Shown: piece after piece, positions 23,999 to 32,962 of the stretch
Numbering within the stretch: the stretch's first letter is position 1
Layout of the letters: each line of letters starts with the position of its first letter
Assembly: GCA_958352885.1 (NCBI GenBank)
Contig: CATWQI010000005.1
Coordinates: 1 to 64,000 of the forward strand
Source: an uncultured Duncaniella sp.
GTDB taxonomy: Bacteria > Bacteroidota > Bacteroidia > Bacteroidales > Muribaculaceae
Direction of reading: 5' to 3'
DNA: 64,000 nt
Program-made: the position numbers and the translations under genes
Notes under the pieces: model-generated
Seen by the model: the letters and a program-made list of their open reading frames with translations, nothing else
Told to the model about the DNA's origin: nothing
Databases searched by the model: none

Positions 23999-25648
23999 AT
24001 GAGATTAATCAGTGTAATGCTATGTGTCATGCTGTTTTATGCAAGTAGTAGGGCGCAGACAGATGAGAATGAGTTTAAAGGAAAAACTTTATGTGTGCTT
24101 GGAGACAGCTATGTGCGCAACCACAAACGACCTTTCTCTGAGAGCTGGCATGCCAAGATGGCGCAAAAGCTTGGCATGAACTATGTGAATTTCGGTCGTA
24201 ATGGTAGTAGTATAGCTTATGACCGTACCACCGATGGTTTTGGTCCTGCGATGACCCAGCGGTATTTGGAAATGCCGGACAGTGCGGATTATATATTGGT
24301 AATAGCTGGGCACAATGACGCGGACTATGTGGCAAAGCATGGACATTGGGCTAAATTTGAGGCGGGACTTGATTCTTTATGTGCCGGCTTGAGGGAAAAA
24401 TATAATTCAAAACCGATCGGGTTTGTCACGCCGTGGGGAGTTGACCGTCCATATTTCAAAGCAGTAATCAATGAGATAAAGAGAACCTGTGCGAAGTATG
24501 GCATCCCGGTCCTTGATGTTTCTGACAATAAAATTATAGAGGTTAACAATCCGGAATTTCGGGCAAAATATTTTCAAGGGCCCAACGATACGGCACATCT
24601 GAATAATGCGGGTCATGACTTGATGATAGAAGCCGGCGAAAGATTCTTTAGGAAAGTTGCCCAAAGTGAATACTCACGTTCGTGTTGTGCTGTTAAGAAC
24701 CCGGAGAACGTAGGTATCCCTCGAGACACGTCTTTTACAGCCTATTCGACAAATAAAAAGGTCCTCAAGCACCATCCTGAGGCTGTTCTGCTTCCATGCG
24801 AGTTGCCGGAAGGAGTAAAAGCGTATTCAAATGTTGTGTATGCCACATATAAGGATACCCCCTATGGCAATCGCGATATGCACGTCGATATTTTCCGCCC
24901 GGATAATGAGGAGATATATCCGGCCCTGATTATGATTCATGGCGGGGGCTGGAATTCCGGCGATAAATCATTGCAGGTTCCAATGGCTCAAAGAATCGCT
25001 TCAAAGGGATATGTCACTATTCCGGTTGAATACAGGATGACGCCTGAGGCTAAGTATCCGGCTGCCCTTCATGATATAAAGACGGCAGTGCGCTGGGTGC
25101 GGGCAAATGCTTCTAAGTATGGTGTTGACCCTGAGAAAATAGCGGTGTCTGGATGCTCGGCTGGAGCTCAGCTTGCAACTCTTGTCGGGGTGACAAATGG
25201 CTCAAAGCGACATGAAAGTGTAGGGGAGTGGTCCGAAGCGTCGAGCGCTGTTCAGGCTGTGATCAATATGGATGGTATTGCCACATTTGTGTCAGAAAGC
25301 AATATCGAGGATGCCATCCAGCGTCTTGCGACGAAGGGTGCTGTTCCTGTAAACGCCCTGTGGCTCGGAGGTATGTATGATGATGCGAAAGATAATTGGG
25401 AGGAAGCCTCGGCTCTACTTTGGGCAACAAAAAAGTCAGCTCCGATATGCTTCATAAGCAGTGGGCTGCCTCGATACAGCGATGGGAGAGATTCCTTAGT
25501 GGGTATATATGATTCGTTGGGCATCTATTCGGAGCGGCATCAGATACCCGTTGACGTTCATCCGTTTTGGTTTTTTACTCCGTGGGTTGAACCGACAATC
25601 GAATATGCTGTGAATTTCATTGATAAGATATTAAAACGTGAAGATTAG
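23999..25648 (+). CDS. Two-domain esterase: SGNH/GDSL hydrolase fused to alpha/beta hydrolase
   Basis: After a signal peptide (about 1-19) comes an SGNH hydrolase with block I VLGDSYVRN, GHNDADY and the terminal Asp-His in DTAHLNNAGH. A second hydrolase domain starts near residue 275: HGGGWNSGDKS (oxyanion loop) and SGCSAGAQLA (GxSxG nucleophile), the BD-FAE/acetylxylan-esterase type. The protein is probably periplasmic and removes acetyl or other esters from plant polysaccharide. The GH28 gene 44 bases downstream points to pectin or rhamnogalacturonan. Two catalytic folds in one chain are less common than separate genes. Confidence 0.85.
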   Translation: MRLISVMLCVMLFYASSRAQTDENEFKGKTLCVLGDSYVRNHKRPFSESWHAKMAQKLGMNYVNFGRNGSSIAYDRTTDGFGPAMTQRYLEMPDSADYILVIAGHNDADYVAKHGHWAKFEAGLDSLCAGLREKYNSKPIGFVTPWGVDRPYFKAVINEIKRTCAKYGIPVLDVSDNKIIEVNNPEFRAKYFQGPNDTAHLNNAGHDLMIEAGERFFRKVAQSEYSRSCCAVKNPENVGIPRDTSFTAYSTNKKVLKHHPEAVLLPCELPEGVKAYSNVVYATYKDTPYGNRDMHVDIFRPDNEEIYPALIMIHGGGWNSGDKSLQVPMAQRIASKGYVTIPVEYRMTPEAKYPAALHDIKTAVRWVRANASKYGVDPEKIAVSGCSAGAQLATLVGVTNGSKRHESVGEWSEASSAVQAVINMDGIATFVSESNIEDAIQRLATKGAVPVNALWLGGMYDDAKDNWEEASALLWATKKSAPICFISSGLPRYSDGRDSLVGIYDSLGIYSERHQIPVDVHPFWFFTPWVEPTIEYAVNFIDKILKRED

Positions 25649-25692
25649 TATTTTGAACTAATTATTATTGAAAAAATAGAGATTTGGTAAAT

Positions 25693-27027
25693 ATGAGTAA
25701 TTTGAATAAAATAATAACAAGTAGTGCCTTGATTTTGGCAACGGCGTCTTTGACCGAAGCTAAGGATTACAGGGTGACGGATTACGGAGTCGTCACAGAC
25801 AGTACTATAGTACAAACATCTGCTATTCAGAATGTGATTGACAAAGCGGAGGCTGAGGGCGGTGGAAACATAGTGCTCCCACAAGGCACATTCTTGTCAG
25901 GCGCATTGTTCTTCAAGCCGGGGACTTCCTTTACATTAGAATCAGGAGCTGTGCTGAAAGGGTCAGACAATATTGATGATTATCCGTTGATTCCATCAAG
26001 AATGGAGGGTCGGAGCATTTATTATCATGCCGCTCTTGTCAATGCTTACCATGTTGATGGGTTTCAGATTTGCGGACCTGGAATGATAAATGGTAATGGT
26101 TATCGTTTTTGGGTGCAATTCTGGGATCATGTTGAGAAGGCGCGTGTCAATAATCTTCCTTGGACTAATCTTGAGGTGCGCCGTCCTCGCCTCGTTTTCC
26201 TCTGGGGGTGTGACAATGTGAAACTTTCCGGTGTTAAGCTTCATAACTCTGCATTCTGGAGCACTCATTTGTACCAATGCGAGGATGTCCTGATTGAAAA
26301 TTGTGAGGTTTATGCGCCGGCTGAACCAGTCAGGGCTCCCAGTAGTGACGCAATAGACATTGATGGTTGTCGTCGTGTGACAGTGCGTGGCTGCTATCTG
26401 AATTGTGATGATGATGGCGTTTGCATGAAGGGGGGCAAAGGGGTGTTTGCCCACAAGTCTGTGGAAAATGGGATGGTGGAGGATATACTTGTCGAGGATT
26501 GTACTTTTGGCCCGAATCTACATGGGACTATTACATTCGGTAGCGAATGCTTTCATGCACGAAACGTAACACTGCGTAATTGCAGATTGGAAAACGAGTG
26601 CTCTCTACTCCGCTTGAAAATGCGGCCGGATACATATCAGATATATGAGAATATTACTGTTGAGAATGTGACCGGTAAATGTGGCACACTGATTGAAATG
26701 CTGCCGTGGAAGCAGTTTTTCACACTTGAGGGGAGTGATGAACATCCTGTGGGAACAGTTAAAAACGTGCTGCTTAAGAATATCACTGTGGATTGTGAAG
26801 GCCTTGGGGTGATAGCTGGTAATCCCGATGATGCAGTCTCTGATTTTAGAATCGAGAATGTTTCCATAAAAGCAGAATCAGATGTTTTCTATTGTAACTA
26901 TCCAACCGTCAGATTGGATAATGTGTTTGTCAACGGTCATGCTCCGGTGATAGTTACGGCAAATGAAGATGAGAAAGATAAGCTTAACTATGATTTAAAG
27001 GATCTTGACAAGGCGAATGAAAAATAG
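25693..27027 (+). CDS. Glycoside hydrolase family 28 (polygalacturonase-like)
   Basis: A signal peptide (about 1-23) precedes a right-handed beta-helix pectinase. Catalytic-region motifs are SSDAIDIDGC (the NTDG-equivalent), LNCDDDGVCMKGG with the paired Asp, and HGTITFGSE (the GHG-equivalent found in bacterial GH28). It cleaves alpha-galacturonic linkages in homogalacturonan or rhamnogalacturonan; exo or endo action is not decided by the sequence. I chose the ATG at 25693. It is operonic with the esterase. No SusCD pair is nearby, so this is a small detached pectin unit. Confidence 0.9.
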   Translation: MSNLNKIITSSALILATASLTEAKDYRVTDYGVVTDSTIVQTSAIQNVIDKAEAEGGGNIVLPQGTFLSGALFFKPGTSFTLESGAVLKGSDNIDDYPLIPSRMEGRSIYYHAALVNAYHVDGFQICGPGMINGNGYRFWVQFWDHVEKARVNNLPWTNLEVRRPRLVFLWGCDNVKLSGVKLHNSAFWSTHLYQCEDVLIENCEVYAPAEPVRAPSSDAIDIDGCRRVTVRGCYLNCDDDGVCMKGGKGVFAHKSVENGMVEDILVEDCTFGPNLHGTITFGSECFHARNVTLRNCRLENECSLLRLKMRPDTYQIYENITVENVTGKCGTLIEMLPWKQFFTLEGSDEHPVGTVKNVLLKNITVDCEGLGVIAGNPDDAVSDFRIENVSIKAESDVFYCNYPTVRLDNVFVNGHAPVIVTANEDEKDKLNYDLKDLDKANEK

Positions 27028-27053
27028 CCGATAAAGACCTTGCTAAAACTTAT

Positions 27054-27096
27054 ACAAGAGTGTGTTATGGCGCTTGCCATAGCGCACTCTTGTTTT
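27054..27096 (+). terminator. Terminator after GH28
   Basis: ACAAGAGTG pairs with CACTCTTGT, extended internally by TATGGC/GCCATA, followed by a run of six T residues. It is a strong intrinsic terminator closing the esterase-GH28 unit. Confidence 0.85.
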
Positions 27097-27122
27097 TTAT
27101 GACTTAAACGCTTGTCCCGGAG

Positions 27123-27153
27123 TTGAAAAATATAAGAAAATTTTGTAATTTTG
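27123..27153 (+). promoter_or_regulatory. Promoter abutting the HU/SPOR start codon
   Basis: TTG (27123-27125), 20 bases, TAATTTTG (27146-27153). The -7 box ends only four bases before the GTG at 27158, so the predicted transcript begins at or within the start codon. Confidence 0.7.
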
Positions 27154-27157
27154 CAGT

Positions 27158-28129
27158 GTGTTAGACATTACTGAACATATTGAATACTTATTGATGCGCC
27201 ATGATTGTGTTGTGGCGTCCGGTTTGGGTGCGTTTCTTGTCCATGAAATGCCAGCCGCATACGATGCTAAGACACAAAGATTTAACCCTCCAAGTCGAGC
27301 GCTTGGATTCAATCCGGAAGTGCGTCATAATGACGGGCTTTTGGCTGCGAGCATCTCGCGTCGTGAGGGGATAAGCGTCGATAGCGCAAAAGCTGAAATT
27401 GAGGTACAAGTGGGGGCATTGAGGCGTCAGCTTGAACTCAATGGAGAAGTACAGATTGGTAGGCTTGGAGTTTTGCACATGGGCGTAACTTCGGAAGCCC
27501 CGGTGTTTGAGCCGTCCGAGTCGAGTATAATGCGTTATGCCGGCTTATGTCCGATATTTGTTAAGCCATTGGCTGATAATTCATGTGCGCCGGAAACAGA
27601 CGCACTGTTAGAGGCACCTCGTATGCTTGTCATTCCGACATTGCTTAAGATTGTCGCATCGATAGTCGTATTGATGGTGACATTAGGCATAGTATATTCT
27701 ACCACCAGGTTTGTGCGTGGCCCTGAACTAAATTTTGCCACACTTGACACGGGATTGAGTGCCAGATTTGAAACATCGATGCCCTCTGAGCCGATAGTTG
27801 ATACATCTATTGAACCAGCTTTGTCAAGGGAAATCCAGCTTAATATTTCAGTCCCAACATCAATGATGCGTGATTCTGTTGAATCAATGTCACAAGGCGC
27901 TGATAGATATAGATTTGATGATTCTGACCGATACATGCTTGTCGTGGCATCATATCCTAGCCGACCATTGGCAATGAAGCACATTGGCGGTAACCCGGAT
28001 ATGAGGGTTATGGAGATGGATGGTAATTATCGTGTTTATGTTGCTACTTGCTCTAACATCGTAGATGCCAGGACTGAGGCTAAGGCAGTATCCGCCACGT
28101 ATCCCAATGTATGGGTTTGTAAGCGTTAA
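27158..28129 (+). CDS. HU-CCDC81 and SPOR domain protein
   Basis: The N-terminal 130 residues form two bacterial HU-CCDC81 modules (HDCVVASGLGAFLVHE, FNPEVRHNDGLLAASIS, QIGRLGVLHMG). A single transmembrane helix follows at about 155-185, then a periplasmic linker and a C-terminal SPOR domain (YMLVVASYPSRPLAMKHI and YRVYVATCSN). Such proteins are thought to bind septal peptidoglycan through SPOR; the cytoplasmic HU-like part may bind DNA. The family needs residues before HDCVV, so GTG at 27158 is the best start; the next Met at 27194 would cut into the fold. Confidence 0.85.
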   Translation: MLDITEHIEYLLMRHDCVVASGLGAFLVHEMPAAYDAKTQRFNPPSRALGFNPEVRHNDGLLAASISRREGISVDSAKAEIEVQVGALRRQLELNGEVQIGRLGVLHMGVTSEAPVFEPSESSIMRYAGLCPIFVKPLADNSCAPETDALLEAPRMLVIPTLLKIVASIVVLMVTLGIVYSTTRFVRGPELNFATLDTGLSARFETSMPSEPIVDTSIEPALSREIQLNISVPTSMMRDSVESMSQGADRYRFDDSDRYMLVVASYPSRPLAMKHIGGNPDMRVMEMDGNYRVYVATCSNIVDARTEAKAVSATYPNVWVCKR

Positions 28130-28141
28130 TAATATCTGAAT

Positions 28142-28666
28142 ATGACATTTCATGACTTACTGGTGGAGCGACGCAGCATACGTCGTTACACATCTGAAAA
28201 AATAGATCCAGAACAAGTTAGATTAATTCTTGAAGCAGGATTATTGGCTCCCACATCAAAAAGCGCTCGTGCTTGGCAGTTTGTGGTAGTGGAAGATGCT
28301 GATACGCTCCAACGTCTTAGCGAGTGTAAGCCTATGGGCGCTACTCCAGTGGCTCGTTGTCCTCTTGCAATAGTTGTGGCGGTGGATTCCACAGCAACCG
28401 AACCTTGGGTTGAGGATGCGTCAGTCGCAGCCTCGTATATGCAACTTCAGGCAGCGGATCTTGGACTTGGCTCCTGTTGGATTCAGGTTCACGGGCGGTT
28501 TGCAGCAGATGGGACACCATCGGATGAATATGTGCAGGAGATGCTGGGTATCCCTGAAACATGTCCTGTAGTATGTATTCTTACATTTGGACATAAGGAC
28601 GAGCAACGCAAGCTTCAGGATGTAGACAAGCTCCGTTGGGAAAATGTGCACATCGATAAATGGTGA
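28142..28666 (+). CDS. Nitroreductase family protein
   Basis: FMN-dependent NAD(P)H oxidoreductase. RRSIRRYTSEKID at the N-terminus and APTSKSARAWQFVVVED are the FMN-phosphate and substrate-loop motifs; DASVAASYMQLQAADLGLGSCW is the conserved core helix. 174 residues places it among the short NfsB-like enzymes. The physiological substrate is unknown. It begins 12 bases after the HU/SPOR stop and is probably co-transcribed. Confidence 0.9.
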   Translation: MTFHDLLVERRSIRRYTSEKIDPEQVRLILEAGLLAPTSKSARAWQFVVVEDADTLQRLSECKPMGATPVARCPLAIVVAVDSTATEPWVEDASVAASYMQLQAADLGLGSCWIQVHGRFAADGTPSDEYVQEMLGIPETCPVVCILTFGHKDEQRKLQDVDKLRWENVHIDKW

Positions 28667-28726
28667 TTTATACACCTGTTTAATGTGATTATTTTTAGTG
28701 TAATTATTGCTTAATAAAAGCAACGC

Positions 28727-29524
28727 ATGACTCCAAGTGTGGTATTTATAGGAGCCGGAAACGTGGCATCACATTTGGCTCCGGCTATTGAACGGAGTGG
28801 GAGTGGGAATGTTATTCAAGTATATAGCCCGACTTTTTCTCATGCGGCGGAATTGGCGTCAAGGTTGAAATGCGCTGAGGTAATAAGTGATTTAGCGCAC
28901 ATAGACCGTAATGCTAATATCTATATTGTTAGCATCAAAGATGACGGCATTTCGCCTCTTGTGGATTCCTTGGCAAAAACTTTGCAAAGTAGGGCTCTAT
29001 GGATGCATACTTCCGGCTCTGTCCCGATGGATGTGTTTTCACCTTTGACATCAAGGTATGGAGTATATTATCCGATGCAGACTTTTTCGAAAAATGCTCC
29101 GCTTGATATGTCTGAAGTCCCTTTGTTTGTTGAAGGGAATAGTGAAGAGGTGGAATATGAGATAAAGGAATTTGCCAAGAAAACATTTGCCAATGTCTAT
29201 CATGCGGATAGTGAGTTGCGTCGTAAGATGCATGTAGCAGCAGTATTCAGCTGCAATTTCACGAATTATATGTGGGCTATAGCTGATGAATTGCTCAGCA
29301 AGGAGGGTCTTGGTTTTGATGTCATGAAGCCATTGGTGGAGGAGACGATGCGTAAAGCATTCACAGTATCTCCTCGATATGGCCAGACGGGACCGGCGGT
29401 GCGTGGTGACGTGAATATTATGGAGTATCATAAATCCATGCTACCAGAGCGTGAACGTGAGATTTATGATATGCTTTCCTGTAAAATTTATGAACAGTTC
29501 TCGGCTTCGAAGAATAATGATTAG
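28727..29524 (+). CDS. Rossmann-like and DUF2520 domain protein
   Basis: A nucleotide-binding N-terminus (VVFIGAGNVASHLAPAIERSG) and a dehydrogenase-like all-helical C-terminal DUF2520 domain (MHVAAVFSCNFTNYMWAIADELL, GPAVRGDVNIMEYHKSML) show an NAD(P)-dependent oxidoreductase related to ketopantoate and pyrroline-carboxylate reductases. The substrate is not known. The stop overlaps the convergent phosphatase gene by four bases. Confidence 0.87.
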   Translation: MTPSVVFIGAGNVASHLAPAIERSGSGNVIQVYSPTFSHAAELASRLKCAEVISDLAHIDRNANIYIVSIKDDGISPLVDSLAKTLQSRALWMHTSGSVPMDVFSPLTSRYGVYYPMQTFSKNAPLDMSEVPLFVEGNSEEVEYEIKEFAKKTFANVYHADSELRRKMHVAAVFSCNFTNYMWAIADELLSKEGLGFDVMKPLVEETMRKAFTVSPRYGQTGPAVRGDVNIMEYHKSMLPEREREIYDMLSCKIYEQFSASKNND

Positions 29525-30774
29525 TCAGCAGCGCATTGCAAAAGGTATTTTTCGGCTGTCTCCCACGGGATATATATCATATCTTTGCCGGGCATAAGAG
29601 CTATTGGTATTTCATTTAAGTCAAATCTGACATAATATTTGCCTGTTTCGGATTTGAATAATATCATCTGTAAATTTGCCGCCATAGGAACTACATAGAA
29701 GTCCTTCCAATGTTGTCCTATAGTGTTGAAGTTATCAGATATGTAGTAGCATTCCGGGAAATGCATAAGTGCCAGTAATGGCATCAGAGTCTCGGCATGC
29801 CCGAATCGAAGACGTACAGAGTATGGCTGGTTGCCATTCACGGCTTCGCGCGTAGTGTTGACAAGGTCAAGTAAAAGTTTTGTAGCCAGTTTAGCCGGAA
29901 TATCTGATATTGCAGATGCGGAATGTGTCAGGTAGTGGTGCATATTTTCAACGGACCACAAAGCATTATATTCGTTGATTGTAAGATATTTATCCCAATG
30001 GGCTTCAATATCTATAGCTCCACATCCGGCTATGAGTTTATACATATTTAGGGTGAAATCTTTTGCATCTTTGCTGCTTATAGGATAGTCTGCGCCTAAC
30101 AGTTTGAATGCTATATAGTCAAATGCGAAGGTGTCAACATATTTATCATATACTTTCTTCCATGTGCCACTCGACATGAAGTTTTTATAAGCCTCATCGC
30201 TCTCCCATGGTCGTAGTAACGGAGAATTCTGCTCACCTGATGATGTGTATATTTCAATTTTATTATCAAGTCTGGATAACTGATGTGTAAATTCATTCAT
30301 TGATGCTATACAGCGTGGGATATATGATGATATGGCGTAAATCTTCCCGTTACGAAATAATTGGCTGAAGTTGTCATACGCTCTTGTGGCAATCATCTGT
30401 TGTTCTTTCATGCCGATTGAGTCAAGTTCACCCCATCGTCCGTCAGTCTTCTCTACGACTTTGAAACATAGATTCTGAAAATCCTTGCCAAGAGCAGTTA
30501 TACATCCGAGGCTATCTGCTCGATGGAGATGGCGTAGAAGTGAAGTCGTGAATTTTGCCGATGACATATATCTCGCTCCATGTCTCCCAACATGATTGAT
30601 TAACACAGGTGTGAGTGAATCCGGATATGCCAGCGATTCATTTGGCGGAGTAGGATATGGCATTGACGACCCTTCGCATTCTATTGGTGGATATATGGTT
30701 GTAGAGTAATCAATGGCGCTTGCTGACAGACCCATAACGAGTGTGAGCAAAAATATAATACCTTTTTTTGTCAT
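29521..30774 (-). CDS. Histidine phosphatase, MINPP-type (phytase-like)
   Basis: A signal peptide (about 1-20) is followed by the branch-2 histidine acid phosphatase motif RHGARY (64-69) and the distal proton donor in GHAETLMP (about 330). This combination and the 417-residue length match the multiple inositol polyphosphate phosphatase family, which includes the characterised phytate-degrading enzyme of Bacteroides thetaiotaomicron. It is a probable periplasmic or secreted enzyme releasing phosphate from inositol phosphates. It stands alone, convergent with the DUF2520 gene. Confidence 0.82.
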   Translation of the reverse strand: MTKKGIIFLLTLVMGLSASAIDYSTTIYPPIECEGSSMPYPTPPNESLAYPDSLTPVLINHVGRHGARYMSSAKFTTSLLRHLHRADSLGCITALGKDFQNLCFKVVEKTDGRWGELDSIGMKEQQMIATRAYDNFSQLFRNGKIYAISSYIPRCIASMNEFTHQLSRLDNKIEIYTSSGEQNSPLLRPWESDEAYKNFMSSGTWKKVYDKYVDTFAFDYIAFKLLGADYPISSKDAKDFTLNMYKLIAGCGAIDIEAHWDKYLTINEYNALWSVENMHHYLTHSASAISDIPAKLATKLLLDLVNTTREAVNGNQPYSVRLRFGHAETLMPLLALMHFPECYYISDNFNTIGQHWKDFYVVPMAANLQMILFKSETGKYYVRFDLNEIPIALMPGKDMIYIPWETAEKYLLQCAAD

Positions 30775-30821
30775 AATCCGGATAGTTTTGATTAGATTTG
30801 TAATCGTATTAATGCTTATAT

Positions 30822-31094
30822 ATGGATAAGAATCAAATAATAGACACGCTGATAGCGGAGAACAAGCTGGAAGATGCTGTGCGGCTTATGGATGAGGTAA
30901 TATCTGAAAACTCTGATTCTGATATTCTTTATTTCCGCAGAGGTAAGCTACGCTGGCGATTAGGTGACCGCTCCGGAGCTATGAGTGATTATGCTAAAGC
31001 GAAAGAACTCAACCCTGAAAGCCCGGCATCTAAAGCCTTGGAACAAGCTTACGATGTGGCTAATTTTTTTAATCCTGACTTATATAATCCTTAA
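30822..31094 (+). CDS. Small tetratricopeptide-repeat protein
   Basis: 90 residues, entirely helical, with two TPR units (NKLEDAVRLMDEVISENSD and ILYFRRGKLRWRLGDRSG, then AMSDYAKAKELNPESP). It has no signal peptide. TPRs mediate protein contacts; the partner is unknown. It is divergent from the phosphatase gene and convergent with the ABC-F gene. Confidence 0.8.
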   Translation: MDKNQIIDTLIAENKLEDAVRLMDEVISENSDSDILYFRRGKLRWRLGDRSGAMSDYAKAKELNPESPASKALEQAYDVANFFNPDLYNP

Positions 31095-31149
31095 CGATTC
31101 CGGATGTGTAAATGTTCTATAATATTGGATTTTACGAATAAAATAATAG

Positions 31150-32940
31150 TTAAGCTTTTTCTGAAAGCTCTAACCATCTCATTTCCTTTTCATCAAGGAT
31201 TCCCTTAAGTTCGCTGTAACGAGCGGCTTTAGCTGCAATGTCATCTATTTCTGACCCTGAGTTAAACAATGCTTCAAGTTGGTTTTTCTCAAGAGTGAGA
31301 GTGTCTATTTCTTGGGTGAGGACTTCAAACTCTCTCCGTTCCTTGAATGTCAGTTTTTGTTGGCGCTGCTGTTCCTTGCGAGGAGGTATGCCCGGTTGCT
31401 TTTTTACTTCGGTCTGAGCCTGTGCGGCAATTTTTTGCTGTTCTTTAATATAATCTCGATACTCTGTGTAGTTCCCGGGGAAATCTTTAATAAACCCATT
31501 CCCCTCCATTACAAACAGATGGTCCACTATTGAGTCAAGGAAAAAACGGTCGTGAGATATGATTATGACGCACCCCTTGAAGTTTTGCAGGTACTCCTCC
31601 AGAATCCCGAGTGTCATGATGTCGAGGTCATTAGTGGGCTCGTCCAGAATCAGGAAATTCGGTTGGGTTATCAAAACAGCAGCAAGATGTAATCGGCGCA
31701 TCTCCCCGCCGCTGAGTGAAGAAATATACTTCTGCTGATCTGCCGGGGAAAATAAGAACCTGGTGAGGAATTGCATGGGGGTATAATGGGATGTGCCGTT
31801 GATAATCACATCCTCAGTGATATCGGTTATGGCATCAATGACTTTTTTCCCCGCAGGCAGTTGTAAGCCTTCTTGAGAATAATATCCAAAGCGTACTGTT
31901 TCACCGACATTCCATTCTCCCGAGTCCTGACGTATCAAGCCTTGTAGCATTTTTACAAACGTTGATTTCCCTACACCATTTCCGCCTACAATGCCTACCT
32001 TTTCGTAACGTGCAAACGTATACGAAAAGTCATCAAGAATGACTCTGTCTCCGAATTTTTTAGAAATATGTTCTGCCTCAAAAATTTTTGAGCCGATATA
32101 GGACGCTTTTACTTCAGTCGGGTCAATGTTTTTTTCGTTATAGTTCGCTCTTGCCCGTTCCTTGAGGTCGTAGAACGCATTTATGCGATATCGGGCTTTT
32201 CCGGCTCTTGCCTGAGGTTGCCGTCTCATCCATTCCTGCTCTTTTCGGAGTGTGTTCTTTACCTTGGCGAGTTCACCGGTCAATGCCTCAATACGTTCCG
32301 CACGCTTGCGTAGGTAATAATCAAAATTTCCTTCGTAAGTAAATATCTGTAGCATGTCAATCTCTATGATTTTATTACAGATACGGTCAAGGAAATATCG
32401 ATCATGAGTTACCATTAATAATGTGATTCGTTGACGGCTCAGGAAGTTTTCCAACCATTCTATGGCGGAAATATCAAGGTGGTTTGTCGGTTCGTCAAGA
32501 ATCAGTAAATCTGGCTTGCTGAGCAAAACCCGGGCAAGTGCAACCCGTTTTATCTGTCCTCCCGACAAGTGGTCCATCCGGGTATTATGTTCGTTGATGC
32601 CTAATTGGGATAGCATCTGCTTTACTTTGTCTATCCTGTCCCATTCCTCATTGTCATGTTCCGGTATTGCTGAAATCAGATTTTCTACGATGGATAGTTC
32701 AGGATTAAAGACGGGGTTCTGTTCCAGAAATCCCACACGCAAGTCGTTCCGATAGGTGATTTTGCCACTGTCCGGTGATTCGGCTCCAGACAGCAGACGC
32801 AACAAAGTCGTTTTTCCCGTTCCGTTTTTGGCAATTACACCTATCTTATCACCTTCGTTGACACCAAAAGTGATTGAGTCAAAAAGCATACGGACTCCAT
32901 AGCTTTTAGTAAGTTCCTCAACTTGCAGGTATGGTTTCAT
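31150..32940 (-). CDS. ABC-F family ATPase (Uup-like)
   Basis: Soluble protein with two ABC domains and no membrane segment: Walker A GVIAKNGTGKTT and GIVGGNGVGKST, signatures LSGGQIKRVALARVL and LSGGEMRRLHLAAVL, and Walker B LLILDEPTNHLD and FLILDEPTNDLD. A linker rich in Arg lies between the domains and a Lys/Gln-rich coiled coil at the C-terminus resembles the Uup tail. ABC-F proteins act on ribosomes or DNA repair intermediates. The ATG at 32940 starts MKPYLQVEE; a TTG lies one codon upstream. It is last in a run of six minus-strand genes. Confidence 0.92.
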   Translation of the reverse strand: MKPYLQVEELTKSYGVRMLFDSITFGVNEGDKIGVIAKNGTGKTTLLRLLSGAESPDSGKITYRNDLRVGFLEQNPVFNPELSIVENLISAIPEHDNEEWDRIDKVKQMLSQLGINEHNTRMDHLSGGQIKRVALARVLLSKPDLLILDEPTNHLDISAIEWLENFLSRQRITLLMVTHDRYFLDRICNKIIEIDMLQIFTYEGNFDYYLRKRAERIEALTGELAKVKNTLRKEQEWMRRQPQARAGKARYRINAFYDLKERARANYNEKNIDPTEVKASYIGSKIFEAEHISKKFGDRVILDDFSYTFARYEKVGIVGGNGVGKSTFVKMLQGLIRQDSGEWNVGETVRFGYYSQEGLQLPAGKKVIDAITDITEDVIINGTSHYTPMQFLTRFLFSPADQQKYISSLSGGEMRRLHLAAVLITQPNFLILDEPTNDLDIMTLGILEEYLQNFKGCVIIISHDRFFLDSIVDHLFVMEGNGFIKDFPGNYTEYRDYIKEQQKIAAQAQTEVKKQPGIPPRKEQQRQQKLTFKERREFEVLTQEIDTLTLEKNQLEALFNSGSEIDDIAAKAARYSELKGILDEKEMRWLELSEKA

Positions 32941-32962
32941 CAAATAGGACGTATGTGGTTAA

